Shown here in pieces: positions 50,814-61,292 of a stretch of 64,000 bases of DNA (position 1 is its first letter; each line of letters starts with the position of its first letter). The DNA is from Obesumbacterium proteus (GTDB taxonomy: Bacteria; Pseudomonadota; Gammaproteobacteria; Enterobacterales; Enterobacteriaceae), in the NCBI RefSeq assembly GCF_001586165.1, contig NZ_CP014608.1:930001-994000 (forward strand). The letters are read 5' to 3'. Both the position numbers and the translations under genes were made by a program. The notes under the pieces are model-generated. The model had not been told where the DNA came from. It searched no databases and saw nothing but the letters and a program-made list of their open reading frames with translations.

Positions 50814-53025
50814 CAGACACAGCCTCCGACGGTGACGCTGGTTGAGGTACTAGCTGCAAATAGAGCGTTGCCAGCGGTGGCACGGAGATCTCGATAGAGA
50901 GCGGGCAGCCGTGGCTGCCAACGGATTGGCTATCGACGCCGCCCTGATTGCCAACATTGCTGCCGTGGTAATAGTAAGAATCGGTGTTCATGATTTCTTG
51001 GTAGTGCCCTGCATGCTCAACGCCGATGCGATAATGTTCGCGAGGTACCGGCGTGAAGTTGCTGACAACCAAAACTTCGTTGCCTGTTTCATCGCGGCGA
51101 ACGAAGGCAAATACCGAGTTCTCATGATCGTCGACCACGCGCCAGCGGAAACCGCGTGCATCACAATCCCAGCGATGCAGCGCCGGATAGTCGCGATAAC
51201 AATGGTTGAGGTCGCGCACCAGACGCTGCACGCCGTTGTGCCAGTTGTCTTCACCTTCTAGCAAATGCCAGTCAAGGCTGGTTTCGAAATTCCACTCGCG
51301 GCCTTGGGCAAATTCACAGCCCATAAACAGCAGTTTTTTGCCCGGATGAGCCCACATAAAACCGTAGTAGGCGCGCAGGTTGGCAAATTTTTGCCATGCA
51401 TCGCCGGGCATTTTGTCGAGCATGGAGCGTTTGCCGTGCACGACTTCGTCATGCGACAGCGCCAGCACAAAGTTTTCACTCCATGCGTACAACAGGCCAA
51501 ACGTCATTAAATTATGGTGATATTTACGATGGACCGGATCGAGCTTCATGTAGTCCAGCGTGTCGTGCATCCAGCCCATATTCCACTTGTAGTGAAAGCC
51601 CAGACCGTTGGCGTCGGGCGGCAGCGTAACGCCGGGGAAGTCGGTAGACTCTTCTGCCATCGTGACGGCGCCGGGGCGCTGTTCACCGATGGTTTTATTG
51701 GTATAGCGCAGAAAATCGATGGCTTCGAGGTTATGGTTTCCGCCGAAGCAGTTTGGGATCCATTCTCCCTCTTTGCGGCTGTAATCGCGGTGGATCATCG
51801 ACGCAACGGCGTCTACGCGCAGGCCGTCAATGCCGTAACGCTCCATCCAGTACAGCGCGTTTCCGGCTAAGAAGTTGCGTACTTCGTAGCGGGAATAGTT
51901 ATAAATCAGCGTGTTCCAGTCCTGATGATAGCCTTCACGCGGATCTGAATATTCATATAAATCGGTGCCGTCGAACTCTGCTAGCCCCCAAGTATCGCTG
52001 GGGAAATGGCCCGGAACCCAATCCAGCAGGACGTTGATCCCCGCTTCATGCGCTTTATCCATAAAGTAGCGGAAGTCTTCTGGCGTACCGAAACGGCGCG
52101 TTGGCGCGTACATGCCTAGCGGCTGATAGCCCCATGAACCATCGAACGGGTGTTCGTTAATCGGCAGCAGTTCGATATGGGTGAAGCCCATGTCTTTGAC
52201 GTAGGGCACCAGCTGTTCCGCCATTTCACGATAGCTGAGCCAGAAGTTGTTATCGCTGTGGCGGCGCCATGAGCCCAAATGCACCTCATAGATGGAAACC
52301 GGCGCGTTGAGCTGATTAGCCGCGCTGCGTTTTTCATCCGGCGGAACTTTGTCTGGCAGTGGGGTCACTAGCGAAGCGGTGTCTGGGCGCATTTGCGCTT
52401 CAAAGGCATAGGGATCGGCTTTAAGCACGGTGTTGCCATGCGCATCGATAAGCTCGAATTTATACAGCTGACCCGCCTGCACGCCGGGAATGAAAAGCTC
52501 CCAAATGCCGCTTTCCTGTCGGATACGCATGGGATGGCGGCGGCCGTCCCAAAAATTAAACTCGCCGACCACGGAAACCCGCTGCGCATTCGGTGCCCAA
52601 ACGGCAAAGCTGACGCCGCTGATATCAGCCAGATGCGTGGGATGGGCGCCTAAACTTTCATAGGGGCGTAGATGCTTGCCTTCGGTGAGCAGCCAATTAT
52701 CGACTTCGCCGAGTAAAGGGCCAAAACGGTAGGGATCTTCGATGATTTGTTGATGATCGTTCCACGCGACGTTGAGCAGATAATCAAACGGATTTTTACG
52801 GCGCGGCAACAGGCCAGTAAAAAAACCGCGTTCGTCGATCAGATCAAGCTGAGCAACCATACGCGTCGTTTTGCGATCGAGTACCTGTACAGAGGTTGCA
52901 TCAGGCAGCAGAGCGCGTACCACCAAACCTTTGGAGGTTTGATGCATGCCTAAGATAGAAAAAGGGTCAGCACAATGACCCGCTAGAAGCTGTTGCAGCA
53001 TTTGACTGCTGGGAAGTACGGACAT
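50797..53025 (-). CDS. glgB: 1,4-alpha-glucan branching enzyme
   Basis: A 742-residue GH13 enzyme that makes alpha-1,6 branches. An N-terminal N1 module and a CBM48 module (VWAPNAQRVSVVGEFNFWDGR) precede the barrel. The catalytic nucleophile Asp is in GLRVDAVASMIH and the acid Glu in TMAEESTDFPG. ATG 53025 follows AAGGAAG; seven more in-frame codons upstream lack similarity. The C-terminal tail (QPASPSEAVSDAKTR) is about 14 residues longer than in E. coli. First gene of the glg operon. Confidence 0.95.
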   Translation of the reverse strand: MSVLPSSQMLQQLLAGHCADPFSILGMHQTSKGLVVRALLPDATSVQVLDRKTTRMVAQLDLIDERGFFTGLLPRRKNPFDYLLNVAWNDHQQIIEDPYRFGPLLGEVDNWLLTEGKHLRPYESLGAHPTHLADISGVSFAVWAPNAQRVSVVGEFNFWDGRRHPMRIRQESGIWELFIPGVQAGQLYKFELIDAHGNTVLKADPYAFEAQMRPDTASLVTPLPDKVPPDEKRSAANQLNAPVSIYEVHLGSWRRHSDNNFWLSYREMAEQLVPYVKDMGFTHIELLPINEHPFDGSWGYQPLGMYAPTRRFGTPEDFRYFMDKAHEAGINVLLDWVPGHFPSDTWGLAEFDGTDLYEYSDPREGYHQDWNTLIYNYSRYEVRNFLAGNALYWMERYGIDGLRVDAVASMIHRDYSRKEGEWIPNCFGGNHNLEAIDFLRYTNKTIGEQRPGAVTMAEESTDFPGVTLPPDANGLGFHYKWNMGWMHDTLDYMKLDPVHRKYHHNLMTFGLLYAWSENFVLALSHDEVVHGKRSMLDKMPGDAWQKFANLRAYYGFMWAHPGKKLLFMGCEFAQGREWNFETSLDWHLLEGEDNWHNGVQRLVRDLNHCYRDYPALHRWDCDARGFRWRVVDDHENSVFAFVRRDETGNEVLVVSNFTPVPREHYRIGVEHAGHYQEIMNTDSYYYHGSNVGNQGGVDSQSVGSHGCPLSIEISVPPLATLYLQLVPQPASPSEAVSDAKTR

Positions 53026-53368
53026 GGCATTCTTCCTTAGATTCACAGCATGAATCCATCATTCAATCATTCGTTTCTGAATAATTGCTAATAGACATCA
53101 TGCCCGCCATTCAGAATATTTTTTGTGAGTGTTACTCGATAATTTTTGAGTAAAAACACAAAGGCACAAATCGCTACAGCATCACCGCCTGCTGGCTTTT
53201 TTATTGGATGGCTAACTTATAAATTAACCATTTTTAAGCATAGCCAGCTTTTCTAGATACATTTGCTAAACGGAGGGTTATTTTTTGTGATAACGAATGG
53301 GAAAAAAGAATTAGCAGAAAAATAGACCGCGAAAATGGCTTTCACGGTCTATTGGCAGAGTCGTTGAG
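53026..53368. other. Spacer glgB/malQ
   Basis: A 343-bp AT-rich region that must hold the glgB promoter (minus strand) and the end of malPQ. Apart from the malPQ terminator I see no ORF with a ribosome site and no repeat of the dispersed families. No asd gene or gnt genes lie beside glgB, unlike E. coli. Confidence 0.5.
53317..53352 (-). terminator. Terminator of malPQ
   Basis: On the minus strand ATAGACCG (53352-53345) and CGGTCTAT (53329-53322) enclose further GAAA/TTTC pairing with one mismatch, followed by T5. Confidence 0.82.
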
Positions 53369-55531
53369 TTAAGCCGCAGAAACCTTGCGGCGGCGTTTAT
53401 CTAAATCGCTGATAAGCAGATTAATATCAGGATCGCTAAACATCTGTTCTAGGGTTTGGGTAAGCTTGCGCCGCCAGTTCGGATACTGGTCGCTGGTGCC
53501 CGGAATATTGACCGGCTTTTCCATATCGAGCCAATCTTCTGGCTGTAAGCCGAGTAAAGCGCTGGCGCTATCTGCCACGTAGCGCTGTAAGCCACGGTTG
53601 AGAACCGGGCTCATGGCTAAGCGGTCAGCTCGCCGTCCAATTTTTTGCGGTATACAGCCGTATTGATGCAGGCCATCCAGCAATCCTTGCTTAGCCGCCT
53701 CGCGATCCTGATGCAGTTTTCTCAGCACCTCAAGATCGGGATAAAGCCCCAGCTCCCTGCCTAAATGCAAATCATCGGCTTGCCAATAGCCGCGCAGCGT
53801 TGGCAGATCGTGGGTGGTGATGGTTGCCATTGCCTGCACGGTGTATGACTGCGGCGCACGGAAGCTGTTTTCCTGATCGTGCTCGAAATAGAGAACTTTG
53901 TAGGAGTAGACGCCACAATCACGCAGTTTAGCGATGATTTCAACGGGCACTGTACCGAGATCCTCACCGATAACCATGCACTGATTGCGCTGGCTTTCTA
54001 GCGCTAAAATGGCCAGCAAATCATCCACCGGATAGCGCACATAGGCGCCTTTATCGGCGGTTTCGCCATAGGGGATCCACCACAGGCGCAGCATCGACAT
54101 GACGTGATCGATACGCAATGCGCCACAGCAGGTCATGTTAGCGCGCAGCATATCAATGAACGGCTGATAGGCACGCGCAGCCATAACGTGGGGATCCATC
54201 GGCGGAAGCCCCCAGTTTTGCCCAAGTGGGCCAAGAATATCCGGCGGTGCGCCTACCGAAGCTTTCAGGCAATATAATTCGGTTTCCCCCCAGGTTTCAG
54301 CGCCGCCTTCGGCGACGCCAACGGCGAGATCGCGATACAGCCCAATCGGCATCTTTTGTTGCTGGCAAACTTCGAAACATTCGGAAAGCTGGCTGTACGC
54401 AAGCCATTGCAGCCAGAGGTAGAAATCGACTTTATCCGTGCGCTGACGGCAAAAATCGGCTACGCCGCTGCTGTCTGCGCTGCGCAGATTGTCGGGCCAT
54501 ACTGGCCAACCCCACATGGTAGGATCTTGGGCATTCAGATGTGCATGTAATGCATCGAACGCCGCTTGCTGGTACAGGCTATGACCGCCTTGTTCAACAA
54601 ACTGACGGAACGCTTTCAGGCGCTTATTGCTGCTTTTTTGCTGGATAAACGCGGGGAATGCGCGCTGTAGCGCATTGATCTTCAACGAGATAACGCTGGA
54701 ATAATCAACCCATTCGCTGGCGCGAGCTTCGCTTAGGCGTCGCTGCGTTTCGGTATTGTTCCACCACGCTTGCGCTTCGTCACTGAGCTTAAACTCTTCC
54801 ACTTGGTTGACATCAATGTAGGCCACGTTCAACCAGCGACGTGAGGATGGGCTGTAGGGGCTGGCACTTTCTGGGTTAGCCGGGTAGAGCGAATGGATCG
54901 GATTAAGGCCGACAAACGCCCCTCCACGCTTCGCCACGTTTAGCACCATCTGTTTGAGATCGCCGAAATCGCCGATGCCCCAATTATTATCAGATCGCAG
55001 CGTATAAAGCTGTACGCAGGCACCCCAAAGTTTACGGCCGGTCAGCAAGGCGTCTGGCTCATAACAGCGTTGAGGCGTAACGATAATTTGGCAAGTCCAC
55101 TGCTGCGTTTCATCGCTTAACGTGAGTTGATGATAGCCCTGCGGTAGATCACGTGGCAGCGTCAGCGTTTTGCGTCGCTGTATTTTTCCTTGGAAGCGAG
55201 TCGCGTTAGGTGCCGATTTATCTGACGAGTGGGCTTCTAGCGCGAGCGTCCAGGTGTATTCTCCGGTGGTATGGAGATTGAGGATGCATGGGCGGCCTTG
55301 GGTAAACACCATCACCGGCGGAATCGGTGAGCCGACCTGAGTCGGCGTAAATGGATGCATCGCTTCCAGCAGGCGCTGCTTGGTTTCCGCGCTGATCGCC
55401 TGTTGTTTGCCGTGAGCATTAATGTAGCTGGCCGCGATACCTGCTTCCACCGCCAGACTTTCCAGCAGCTTCCGCTCGGCCTGCTGATGCTCCGTTATTT
55501 GTTCCATTGGTGGCGTTGTTTTCTCTTGCAT
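53369..55531 (-). CDS. malQ: 4-alpha-glucanotransferase (amylomaltase)
   Basis: A 720-residue GH77 enzyme that disproportionates maltodextrins into glucose and longer chains for MalP. Conserved blocks are LYTLRSDNNWGIGDFGDL, the nucleophile Asp region RIDHVMSMLRLWWIP and the acid Glu in IGEDLGTVP. It is about 26 residues longer than E. coli MalQ, mainly at the N-terminus. ATG 55531 is chosen for its AAGGAG site; ATG 55507 is an alternative. It lies 11 bp after malP. Confidence 0.95.
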   Translation of the reverse strand: MQEKTTPPMEQITEHQQAERKLLESLAVEAGIAASYINAHGKQQAISAETKQRLLEAMHPFTPTQVGSPIPPVMVFTQGRPCILNLHTTGEYTWTLALEAHSSDKSAPNATRFQGKIQRRKTLTLPRDLPQGYHQLTLSDETQQWTCQIIVTPQRCYEPDALLTGRKLWGACVQLYTLRSDNNWGIGDFGDLKQMVLNVAKRGGAFVGLNPIHSLYPANPESASPYSPSSRRWLNVAYIDVNQVEEFKLSDEAQAWWNNTETQRRLSEARASEWVDYSSVISLKINALQRAFPAFIQQKSSNKRLKAFRQFVEQGGHSLYQQAAFDALHAHLNAQDPTMWGWPVWPDNLRSADSSGVADFCRQRTDKVDFYLWLQWLAYSQLSECFEVCQQQKMPIGLYRDLAVGVAEGGAETWGETELYCLKASVGAPPDILGPLGQNWGLPPMDPHVMAARAYQPFIDMLRANMTCCGALRIDHVMSMLRLWWIPYGETADKGAYVRYPVDDLLAILALESQRNQCMVIGEDLGTVPVEIIAKLRDCGVYSYKVLYFEHDQENSFRAPQSYTVQAMATITTHDLPTLRGYWQADDLHLGRELGLYPDLEVLRKLHQDREAAKQGLLDGLHQYGCIPQKIGRRADRLAMSPVLNRGLQRYVADSASALLGLQPEDWLDMEKPVNIPGTSDQYPNWRRKLTQTLEQMFSDPDINLLISDLDKRRRKVSAA

Positions 55532-55542
55532 GGAACAGCTCC

Positions 55543-57951
55543 TTAACGCTTTGCCTGCCAGATTCTCTTCTGGTAATCGCGGATTGACCGGTCAGAGCTG
55601 AACATGCCGACACGTGCGGTATTTAAAATCGTGGCGCGTGTCCATTGCTCTTGGTCGCGATATAACACGTCCACTTCTTTTTGCGCGCGGCAGTAGTCAG
55701 CAAAATCGGCCAAGACCAAATACGGGTCACCGCCGTCTAACAGGCTATGCAGCATTTGATCAAACGCTTGCTTATCGCCGTTGCTGTAATGACCTTTGGC
55801 CAACTCGTCCAGAATCAATTTCAGCTGCTTATCTTTACGATAAATCGCCTTAGGCTGATAGCCTTTGGCCAGCGTGGCTTTTACCTGCTCTACGGTTTGG
55901 CCGAAGATAAAGATGTTTTCCTCACCCACTTCCTGCGCAATTTCGACGTTTGCACCATCCAGCGTCCCGACGGTTAATGCGCCGTTGAGGGCAAGTTTCA
56001 TGTTGCCGGTGCCTGAGGCCTCTTTACCCGCCGTGGAGATCTGCTCAGAGATATCAGCCGCAGGGATCATGAGCTCAGCGACGGAAACACGATAGTCAGG
56101 AATGAATGCGACCTGCAGACGTCCTTTCATCAGCGGATCGTTATTGATCTTCTCCGCGACTTTGTTGATCGCGTAGATAATATTTTTAGCCAAATAGTAA
56201 CCAGGAGCGGCTTTTGCGCCGAACAGGAAAACGCGTGGTACGCGGTCAGCCTGAGGGTTGTCGCGCAGCTCGTGATAGAGCGCCAGAATGTGCAAGAGAT
56301 TCAGGTGCTGACGTTTGTATTCGTGCAGGCGTTTGATTTGCACATCAAAGATCGCATCGACGTTAAGCTCCAGACCCATCACGTTTTTAACGTATTTGGC
56401 TAATGCGATTTTGTTGTCGCGTTTGATGGCCTGATATTTTTGACGGAACTTCGCATCGTCAGCATAGGATTCAAGGCCTTTCAGCACGTCTAAATCGTTC
56501 GCCCACTCTTTTTTCAGCGTTTTGTCGATAAGGCTCGCCAGCGCAGGATTACACTGTTTTAGCCAACGGCGCGGCGTGATGCCGTTGGTGACGTTATGGA
56601 ATTTGTTGGGCCAGAGCTGGTGGTATTCAGGGAACAGATCTTTAACCACTAAATCTGAATGCAGTTGGGCAACGCCGTTGACCGCAAAACCGCCCACCAC
56701 GCATAGGTTAGCCATACGCACTTGTTTATCGTAGTGAACAGCCAGTTTAGCCCATACCGCTTCATCATTAGGCCATTGCTTTTGAACCTGTTTTTTGAAG
56801 CGGGCGTTGATCTGTTTGATGATGTCAAAGTGGCGTGGCAGCAGGCTGCGAACTAAGCGTTCGTCCCAGCATTCCAGCGCTTCTGGCATCAACGTATGGT
56901 TGGTATAGGCAAAGGTGTTGTTGGTGATAGCCCACGCTTCATCCCACGACATCTGATGTTCGTCCAGCAGCACGCGCAGCAGCTCGGGGATCGCAATTGT
57001 TGGGTGCGTGTCGTTGAGCTGAATCACTTCATATTTTGGTAAGTCTGCCAGCTTGCGGCCTGCCAGATGGTGTTTGTGCAGAATGTCAGCCACGGAGCAG
57101 GCGCAGTGGAAATATTGCTGCATCAGGCGTAAGCGTTTACCGGCCTGATGGTTGTCATTGGGGTAAAGCACTTTGGTGAGCTTGGCGGCTTCAATACCGT
57201 CGCTTTCTGCTTTGAGGAACTGACCATCGTTGAACTTAGTTAAATCAAACGGGTGCGCATGGGTGGCTTGCCACAGACGCAGCGGTTGGCTCACGCCGTT
57301 GTGATAGCCCAGAATCGGCAAATCCCACGCTTCGCCACGCAGCGTGAGCGCTGGCTGCCAGCGTACTGAACCGTCTGGCTGTTTGACCAGCTTACCGCCA
57401 AAGTTAACGTCCACATTCAGGGCGCTGTTATGGCGGAACCACGGGTAGCTTTCGCGCTCCCAGTTGTCTGGCGCCTCCATCTGGTGACCTTCGCTGAAGG
57501 ACTGACGGAAGAGACCATATTGATAGCACAAGCCATAGCCTGTTGCTGGTTGTTCAACGGTTGCCATGGAGTCCAAGAAGCAGGCCGCTAAACGGCCTAA
57601 ACCGCCGTTGCCCAATGCTGGATCGGTTTCTTGCTCCAACAAATCGCTGAGCAGAACGTCATGCGCTGCGAGGGCTTTTTCTACGGCGTCATACCAGCCC
57701 AGATTAATCAAATTGTTTGCGGTTAAGCGCCCAATCAGAAACTCCATGGATAGGTAGTTAACATGGCGCAGCTCGCTTTTTGCCACGGCCTTTGGCTGCG
57801 GTAATGCAGACAGCTGCTCGGCGATTGCCGCACTCACAGCCTGCCACCATTGATGCTCCGTCATCTGGTTTGATGCGGTTAGTCCGAAGTGCTGCCATTG
57901 GCGGGTAAGCGCCGCCAAGAATACGTCCTTATCAAATGGTATGTGCGACAT
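55543..57951 (-). CDS. malP: Maltodextrin phosphorylase
   Basis: An 802-residue PLP enzyme that phosphorolyses maltodextrins. The PLP-lysine block is KEASGTGNMKLALNGALTVGTLDGANVEI. ATG 57951 (MSHIPFDKD) aligns with E. coli MalP (797) and follows GAGAGA; five codons upstream in frame are unlikely to be used. It is expressed with malQ from a MalT-dependent promoter in the spacer to malT. Confidence 0.96.
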   Translation of the reverse strand: MSHIPFDKDVFLAALTRQWQHFGLTASNQMTEHQWWQAVSAAIAEQLSALPQPKAVAKSELRHVNYLSMEFLIGRLTANNLINLGWYDAVEKALAAHDVLLSDLLEQETDPALGNGGLGRLAACFLDSMATVEQPATGYGLCYQYGLFRQSFSEGHQMEAPDNWERESYPWFRHNSALNVDVNFGGKLVKQPDGSVRWQPALTLRGEAWDLPILGYHNGVSQPLRLWQATHAHPFDLTKFNDGQFLKAESDGIEAAKLTKVLYPNDNHQAGKRLRLMQQYFHCACSVADILHKHHLAGRKLADLPKYEVIQLNDTHPTIAIPELLRVLLDEHQMSWDEAWAITNNTFAYTNHTLMPEALECWDERLVRSLLPRHFDIIKQINARFKKQVQKQWPNDEAVWAKLAVHYDKQVRMANLCVVGGFAVNGVAQLHSDLVVKDLFPEYHQLWPNKFHNVTNGITPRRWLKQCNPALASLIDKTLKKEWANDLDVLKGLESYADDAKFRQKYQAIKRDNKIALAKYVKNVMGLELNVDAIFDVQIKRLHEYKRQHLNLLHILALYHELRDNPQADRVPRVFLFGAKAAPGYYLAKNIIYAINKVAEKINNDPLMKGRLQVAFIPDYRVSVAELMIPAADISEQISTAGKEASGTGNMKLALNGALTVGTLDGANVEIAQEVGEENIFIFGQTVEQVKATLAKGYQPKAIYRKDKQLKLILDELAKGHYSNGDKQAFDQMLHSLLDGGDPYLVLADFADYCRAQKEVDVLYRDQEQWTRATILNTARVGMFSSDRSIRDYQKRIWQAKR

Positions 57952-58030
57952 ATCAGTCTCTCTCAAAGCATAAAGTTCAGGAATTGACGTTATCCTGCCG
58001 ACCCACCGGTTTTATAACATCCTCCCGAAG

Positions 58031-58051
58031 GGGGATGAGGCGGGGAGGAGG
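58031..58051. promoter_or_regulatory. MalT boxes of the malPQ promoter
   Basis: Two adjacent decamers, GGGGATGAGG (58031-58040) and GGGGAGGAGG (58042-58051), match the MalT consensus GGGGA(T/G)GAGG exactly. A TTATAAAA -10 candidate for malP lies just downstream on the minus strand (58009-58016). Confidence 0.75.
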
Positions 58052-58189
58052 GGCGGGGCGTAGTCAAAACTGTGATCCAAACCCGTTATCTTTCGCGTCA
58101 CAGGCGTGTAAATTCAGCTCTGATTACCAAGATGTAGCCCATAAAATCGACAAAGGCTGTGCAATAAACTCGCAACTAAAGGATTAAGA

Positions 58190-58242
58190 ATAGGAGCAAA
58201 AATGTTCCTATGTCGAGGGAAGCCGTGCTGAAATGCGGCTTC
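58190..58242. other. Two tandem hairpins in the malP/malT spacer
   Basis: ATAGGAGCA (58190-58198), AAAA, TGTTCCTAT (58203-58211), then GAAGCCG (58219-58225) and CGGCTTC (58236-58242). There is no T tract. They lie 270-320 bp before malT. They could belong to a long malT leader or to a small RNA; the rest of the 57952-58512 spacer shows only the MalT boxes and no ORF that I trust. Confidence 0.35.
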
Positions 58243-58512
58243 ACGCCAGCAAGAGAAAAAGATGAAGCGCTAACCTAAACAGAGAATCAATGAAACCGTA
58301 CTGAGTCATTTTCTCAGCAAAGATGTAAGAAGATGTGAGAAGTGTGATCGACTGCAATTTCCTGCTACCTAGTCGTCATGCTCTGTTGCATTAATCGGTG
58401 TGATATCCCAAGTTAAACAGGACTAATTAATTACGAAGCGCGAAATAATTAAGCAATATTTAAAACGTATATTGCTGTGGTTTGCTTTGGGCTTTCTTTG
58501 TGGGACTTTACC

Positions 58513-61227
58513 ATGCTCATTCCGTCGAAATTAAGTCGCCCTGTGCGGCTACAAAATACGGTGGTACGCGAACGGTTATTAACCAAGCTTGCGTCAGCCG
58601 GTAACTACCGTCTGGTGCTGGTTAATGGGCCTGCGGGTTATGGTAAAACCACGCTATTAGCGCAGTGGGCAGAGGAAAATGCACATTTAGGTTGGTTCTC
58701 TTTAGATGAGAGCGATAACCAGCCCGAGCGTTTTGCCAGCTATCTGATTGCGGCATTGCAACAGGCTACCGGCGGACATTGCAGCAAAAGCGAAGCAATG
58801 AGCCAAAAGCATCAGTACGCCACGCTGTCTGCGCTATTTGCTCAGCTTTTTATTGAGCTTTCTGACTGGTCTGCACCATTGTGTTTGGTTATTGATGATT
58901 ATCATCTGATCACTAATGCGCAAATCCATGAGGCGATGCGCTTTTTCCTGCGCCATCAGCCAGATAATCTCACCGTCATTTTATTGTCACGCACGCTCCC
59001 ACCGCTGGGCATCGCCAATTTACGCGTGCGCGAGCAGCTTTTGGAAGTGGGTACTAAGCAGCTGGCTTTTACCCATCAAGAAGCGTCACAGTTTTTCAAT
59101 CACCGTTTGAAATCACCGATGGCAGAGACTGAAAGCCATCAGCTGTGCGATGAGGTTGAAGGCTGGCCGACGGCGCTACAGCTGATTGCGCTTTCTGTGC
59201 GCCAATCAACAACCACGGCGCAGGAGTCGGCGCGGCGCTTAGCAAAGATCAACGCTAGCCATCTTTCGGATTATTTGGTGGATGAAGTGCTCGATCGCGT
59301 TGATGCGACGACGCGTAACTTTTTGCTGCGCTGCTCAGTGCTGCGTTCGATGAATGATGTGTTGTTGACTCGCTTAACCGGTGAAGATAACGGCCAACAG
59401 CAGTTGGAAGAGCTTGAGCGGCAGGGGTTGTTTATTCATCGAATGGACGCTGACGGTGAATGGTTTTGCTTCCATCCCTTATTTGCCAACTTTTTACGTC
59501 AACGTTGCCAATGGGAGCTGGCGGCAGATTTGCCCGATCTTCATCGCCGAGCGGCGCAGGGTTGGCTCGATCAGGGATTTCCCGCCGAGGCAATTCATCA
59601 TGCATTAGCCGCAGGTGACGTCGAGATGCTGCGCGATGTATTACTCCAGCATGCGTGGGAGTTGTTCCATCAAAGCGAGCTTTCGTTGCTGGAAGAGTGC
59701 TTAAAAGCCCTGCCGTATGAAAAACTGATTCAGAACCCGCGCTTAGCTCTGCTACAAGCGTGGCTGGCACAGAGCCAGCATCGTTACAGCGAGGTGAATA
59801 CTCTGCTGGAGCGCGCTGAGCATGAAATGCATGTGCAGAAAATTGAAATAGATGGCGTGATGTTGGCCGAGTTTGATGCGCTGCGGGCGCAGGTGGCGAT
59901 CAACGATGGTCGCCCTGACGATGCCGAACGGCTGGCCGTGGAAGCGTTAAAACATTTGCCGATCAGCAGCTATTACAGCCGTATTGTTACTAGCTCGGTG
60001 ATGGGTGAAGTCCACCACTGCAAAGGTGATTTAGCCCGTGCGTTGCCGATGATGCAACAAACGGAGCAGGTTGCGCGCCGCCATCAGGCCTACCATTACG
60101 CACTGTGGGCGATGCTACAACAAAGCGAAATCCTCATTGCGCAGGGCTTTTTACAAGCGGCCTATGAGACTCAAGACAAAGCTTTTGAGCTGATCCATGA
60201 ACAGCATTTAGAACAGCTGTCGATGCATGAATTCCTGCTGCGTATTCGTTCGCAGGTTTTGTGGTCGTGGATGCGTTTAGACGAGGCAGAAGAAGCAGCC
60301 CGTAAGGGTCTAGACGTGTTGGCGAACTACGAGCCGCAGCAGCAGCTACAATGCTTGGCGATGTTAGCCAAGTGCTCGTTGGCGCGTGGCGATTTGGACA
60401 ACGCCAACCAATATTTGCGGCGTTGTGAGAACTTATTGCAGTCTGGCCGCTACCATCGAGACTGGCAAACCAATACCGATAAGCCGCGGGTGATTGCGTG
60501 GCAGATGACCGGCGACCGCGCTGCCGCTACCCAGTGGCTGATGCAGGCGGAAAAACCATCGCGGGCCGATAACCATTTTCTACAAGGGCAGTGGCGCAAC
60601 ATTGCGCGAGTTCAAATTCTGCTGGGGCGCTATGAAGAAGCCGAAGTGGTGCTTGATGAGCTAAACGAAGAGGCAAGGCGTTTGCGTTTAGTGAGCGATC
60701 TCAATCGTAATCTGCTGCTGTGTAATTTGCTGTATTGGAGCACCGATCGCAAAAGCGAAGCTCTGCGCGTATTGATTGAAGCGCTAAGTTTGGCTAATCG
60801 TACCGGTTTTGTCAGTCATTTCGTGGTTGAGGGCGAAGTGATGGCGCAGCAGCTACGCCAGCTGTTGCAGCTCAATACGCTGCCAGAGCTGGATCAGCAC
60901 CGCGCTCAGCGCATTCTGCGTGATATCAACCAGCATCATCGGCATAAGTTTGCGCATTTTGATGAGAGCTTTGTTGAGCGCCTGCTCAATCACCCTCAGG
61001 TGCCGGAGCTTATTCGTACCAGCCCGTTAACGCAGCGAGAATGGCAGGTTCTGGGGCTGATTTATTCTGGCTATAGCAATGAACAAATCGCCGGTGAGCT
61101 CGACGTTGCCGCAACAACCATTAAAACCCATATTCGTAATTTATATCAAAAGCTCGGCGTTGCGCATCGCCAAGAGGCAGTTCAACAGGCGCAAAATATT
61201 ATGAAAATGATGGGGTATGGCGTGTAG
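58513..61227 (+). CDS. malT: Maltose regulon activator MalT
   Basis: A 904-residue STAND ATPase regulator. The N-terminal NTPase has Walker A GPAGYGKTT (39-47) and Walker B-like LCLVIDDYHLI. A TPR-like sensor domain for maltotriose follows. The C-terminal LuxR helix-turn-helix is LTQREWQVLGLIYSGYSNEQIAGELDVAATTIKTHIRNLY. ATG 58513 (MLIPSKLSRPVRL) matches E. coli MalT (901). It is divergent from malPQ, which it activates. Confidence 0.96.
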   Translation: MLIPSKLSRPVRLQNTVVRERLLTKLASAGNYRLVLVNGPAGYGKTTLLAQWAEENAHLGWFSLDESDNQPERFASYLIAALQQATGGHCSKSEAMSQKHQYATLSALFAQLFIELSDWSAPLCLVIDDYHLITNAQIHEAMRFFLRHQPDNLTVILLSRTLPPLGIANLRVREQLLEVGTKQLAFTHQEASQFFNHRLKSPMAETESHQLCDEVEGWPTALQLIALSVRQSTTTAQESARRLAKINASHLSDYLVDEVLDRVDATTRNFLLRCSVLRSMNDVLLTRLTGEDNGQQQLEELERQGLFIHRMDADGEWFCFHPLFANFLRQRCQWELAADLPDLHRRAAQGWLDQGFPAEAIHHALAAGDVEMLRDVLLQHAWELFHQSELSLLEECLKALPYEKLIQNPRLALLQAWLAQSQHRYSEVNTLLERAEHEMHVQKIEIDGVMLAEFDALRAQVAINDGRPDDAERLAVEALKHLPISSYYSRIVTSSVMGEVHHCKGDLARALPMMQQTEQVARRHQAYHYALWAMLQQSEILIAQGFLQAAYETQDKAFELIHEQHLEQLSMHEFLLRIRSQVLWSWMRLDEAEEAARKGLDVLANYEPQQQLQCLAMLAKCSLARGDLDNANQYLRRCENLLQSGRYHRDWQTNTDKPRVIAWQMTGDRAAATQWLMQAEKPSRADNHFLQGQWRNIARVQILLGRYEEAEVVLDELNEEARRLRLVSDLNRNLLLCNLLYWSTDRKSEALRVLIEALSLANRTGFVSHFVVEGEVMAQQLRQLLQLNTLPELDQHRAQRILRDINQHHRHKFAHFDESFVERLLNHPQVPELIRTSPLTQREWQVLGLIYSGYSNEQIAGELDVAATTIKTHIRNLYQKLGVAHRQEAVQQAQNIMKMMGYGV

Positions 61228-61238
61228 TTAACGCCATC

Positions 61239-61265
61239 TAACCTTCCCATTTGTAGGGAAGGTTA
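61239..61265. repeat. Solitary hairpin at convergent malT/yagU
   Basis: TAACCTTCCC (61239-61248) and GGGAAGGTTA (61256-61265), 7-nt loop, no T tract. The TAACC-TCCC edge resembles half of the dispersed repeat (TAACCCTCCCC). It probably serves as the 3' end of one or both transcripts. Confidence 0.5.
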
Positions 61266-61292
61266 GCGAGGGCTACAGGAGATAGGCTAGAC

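Noticed and set aside
58018..58055. The GC-rich block before malP as another dispersed repeat copy
   Set aside because: It lacks the palindrome pairing and conserved spacer of the repeat, and two exact MalT boxes explain it better.
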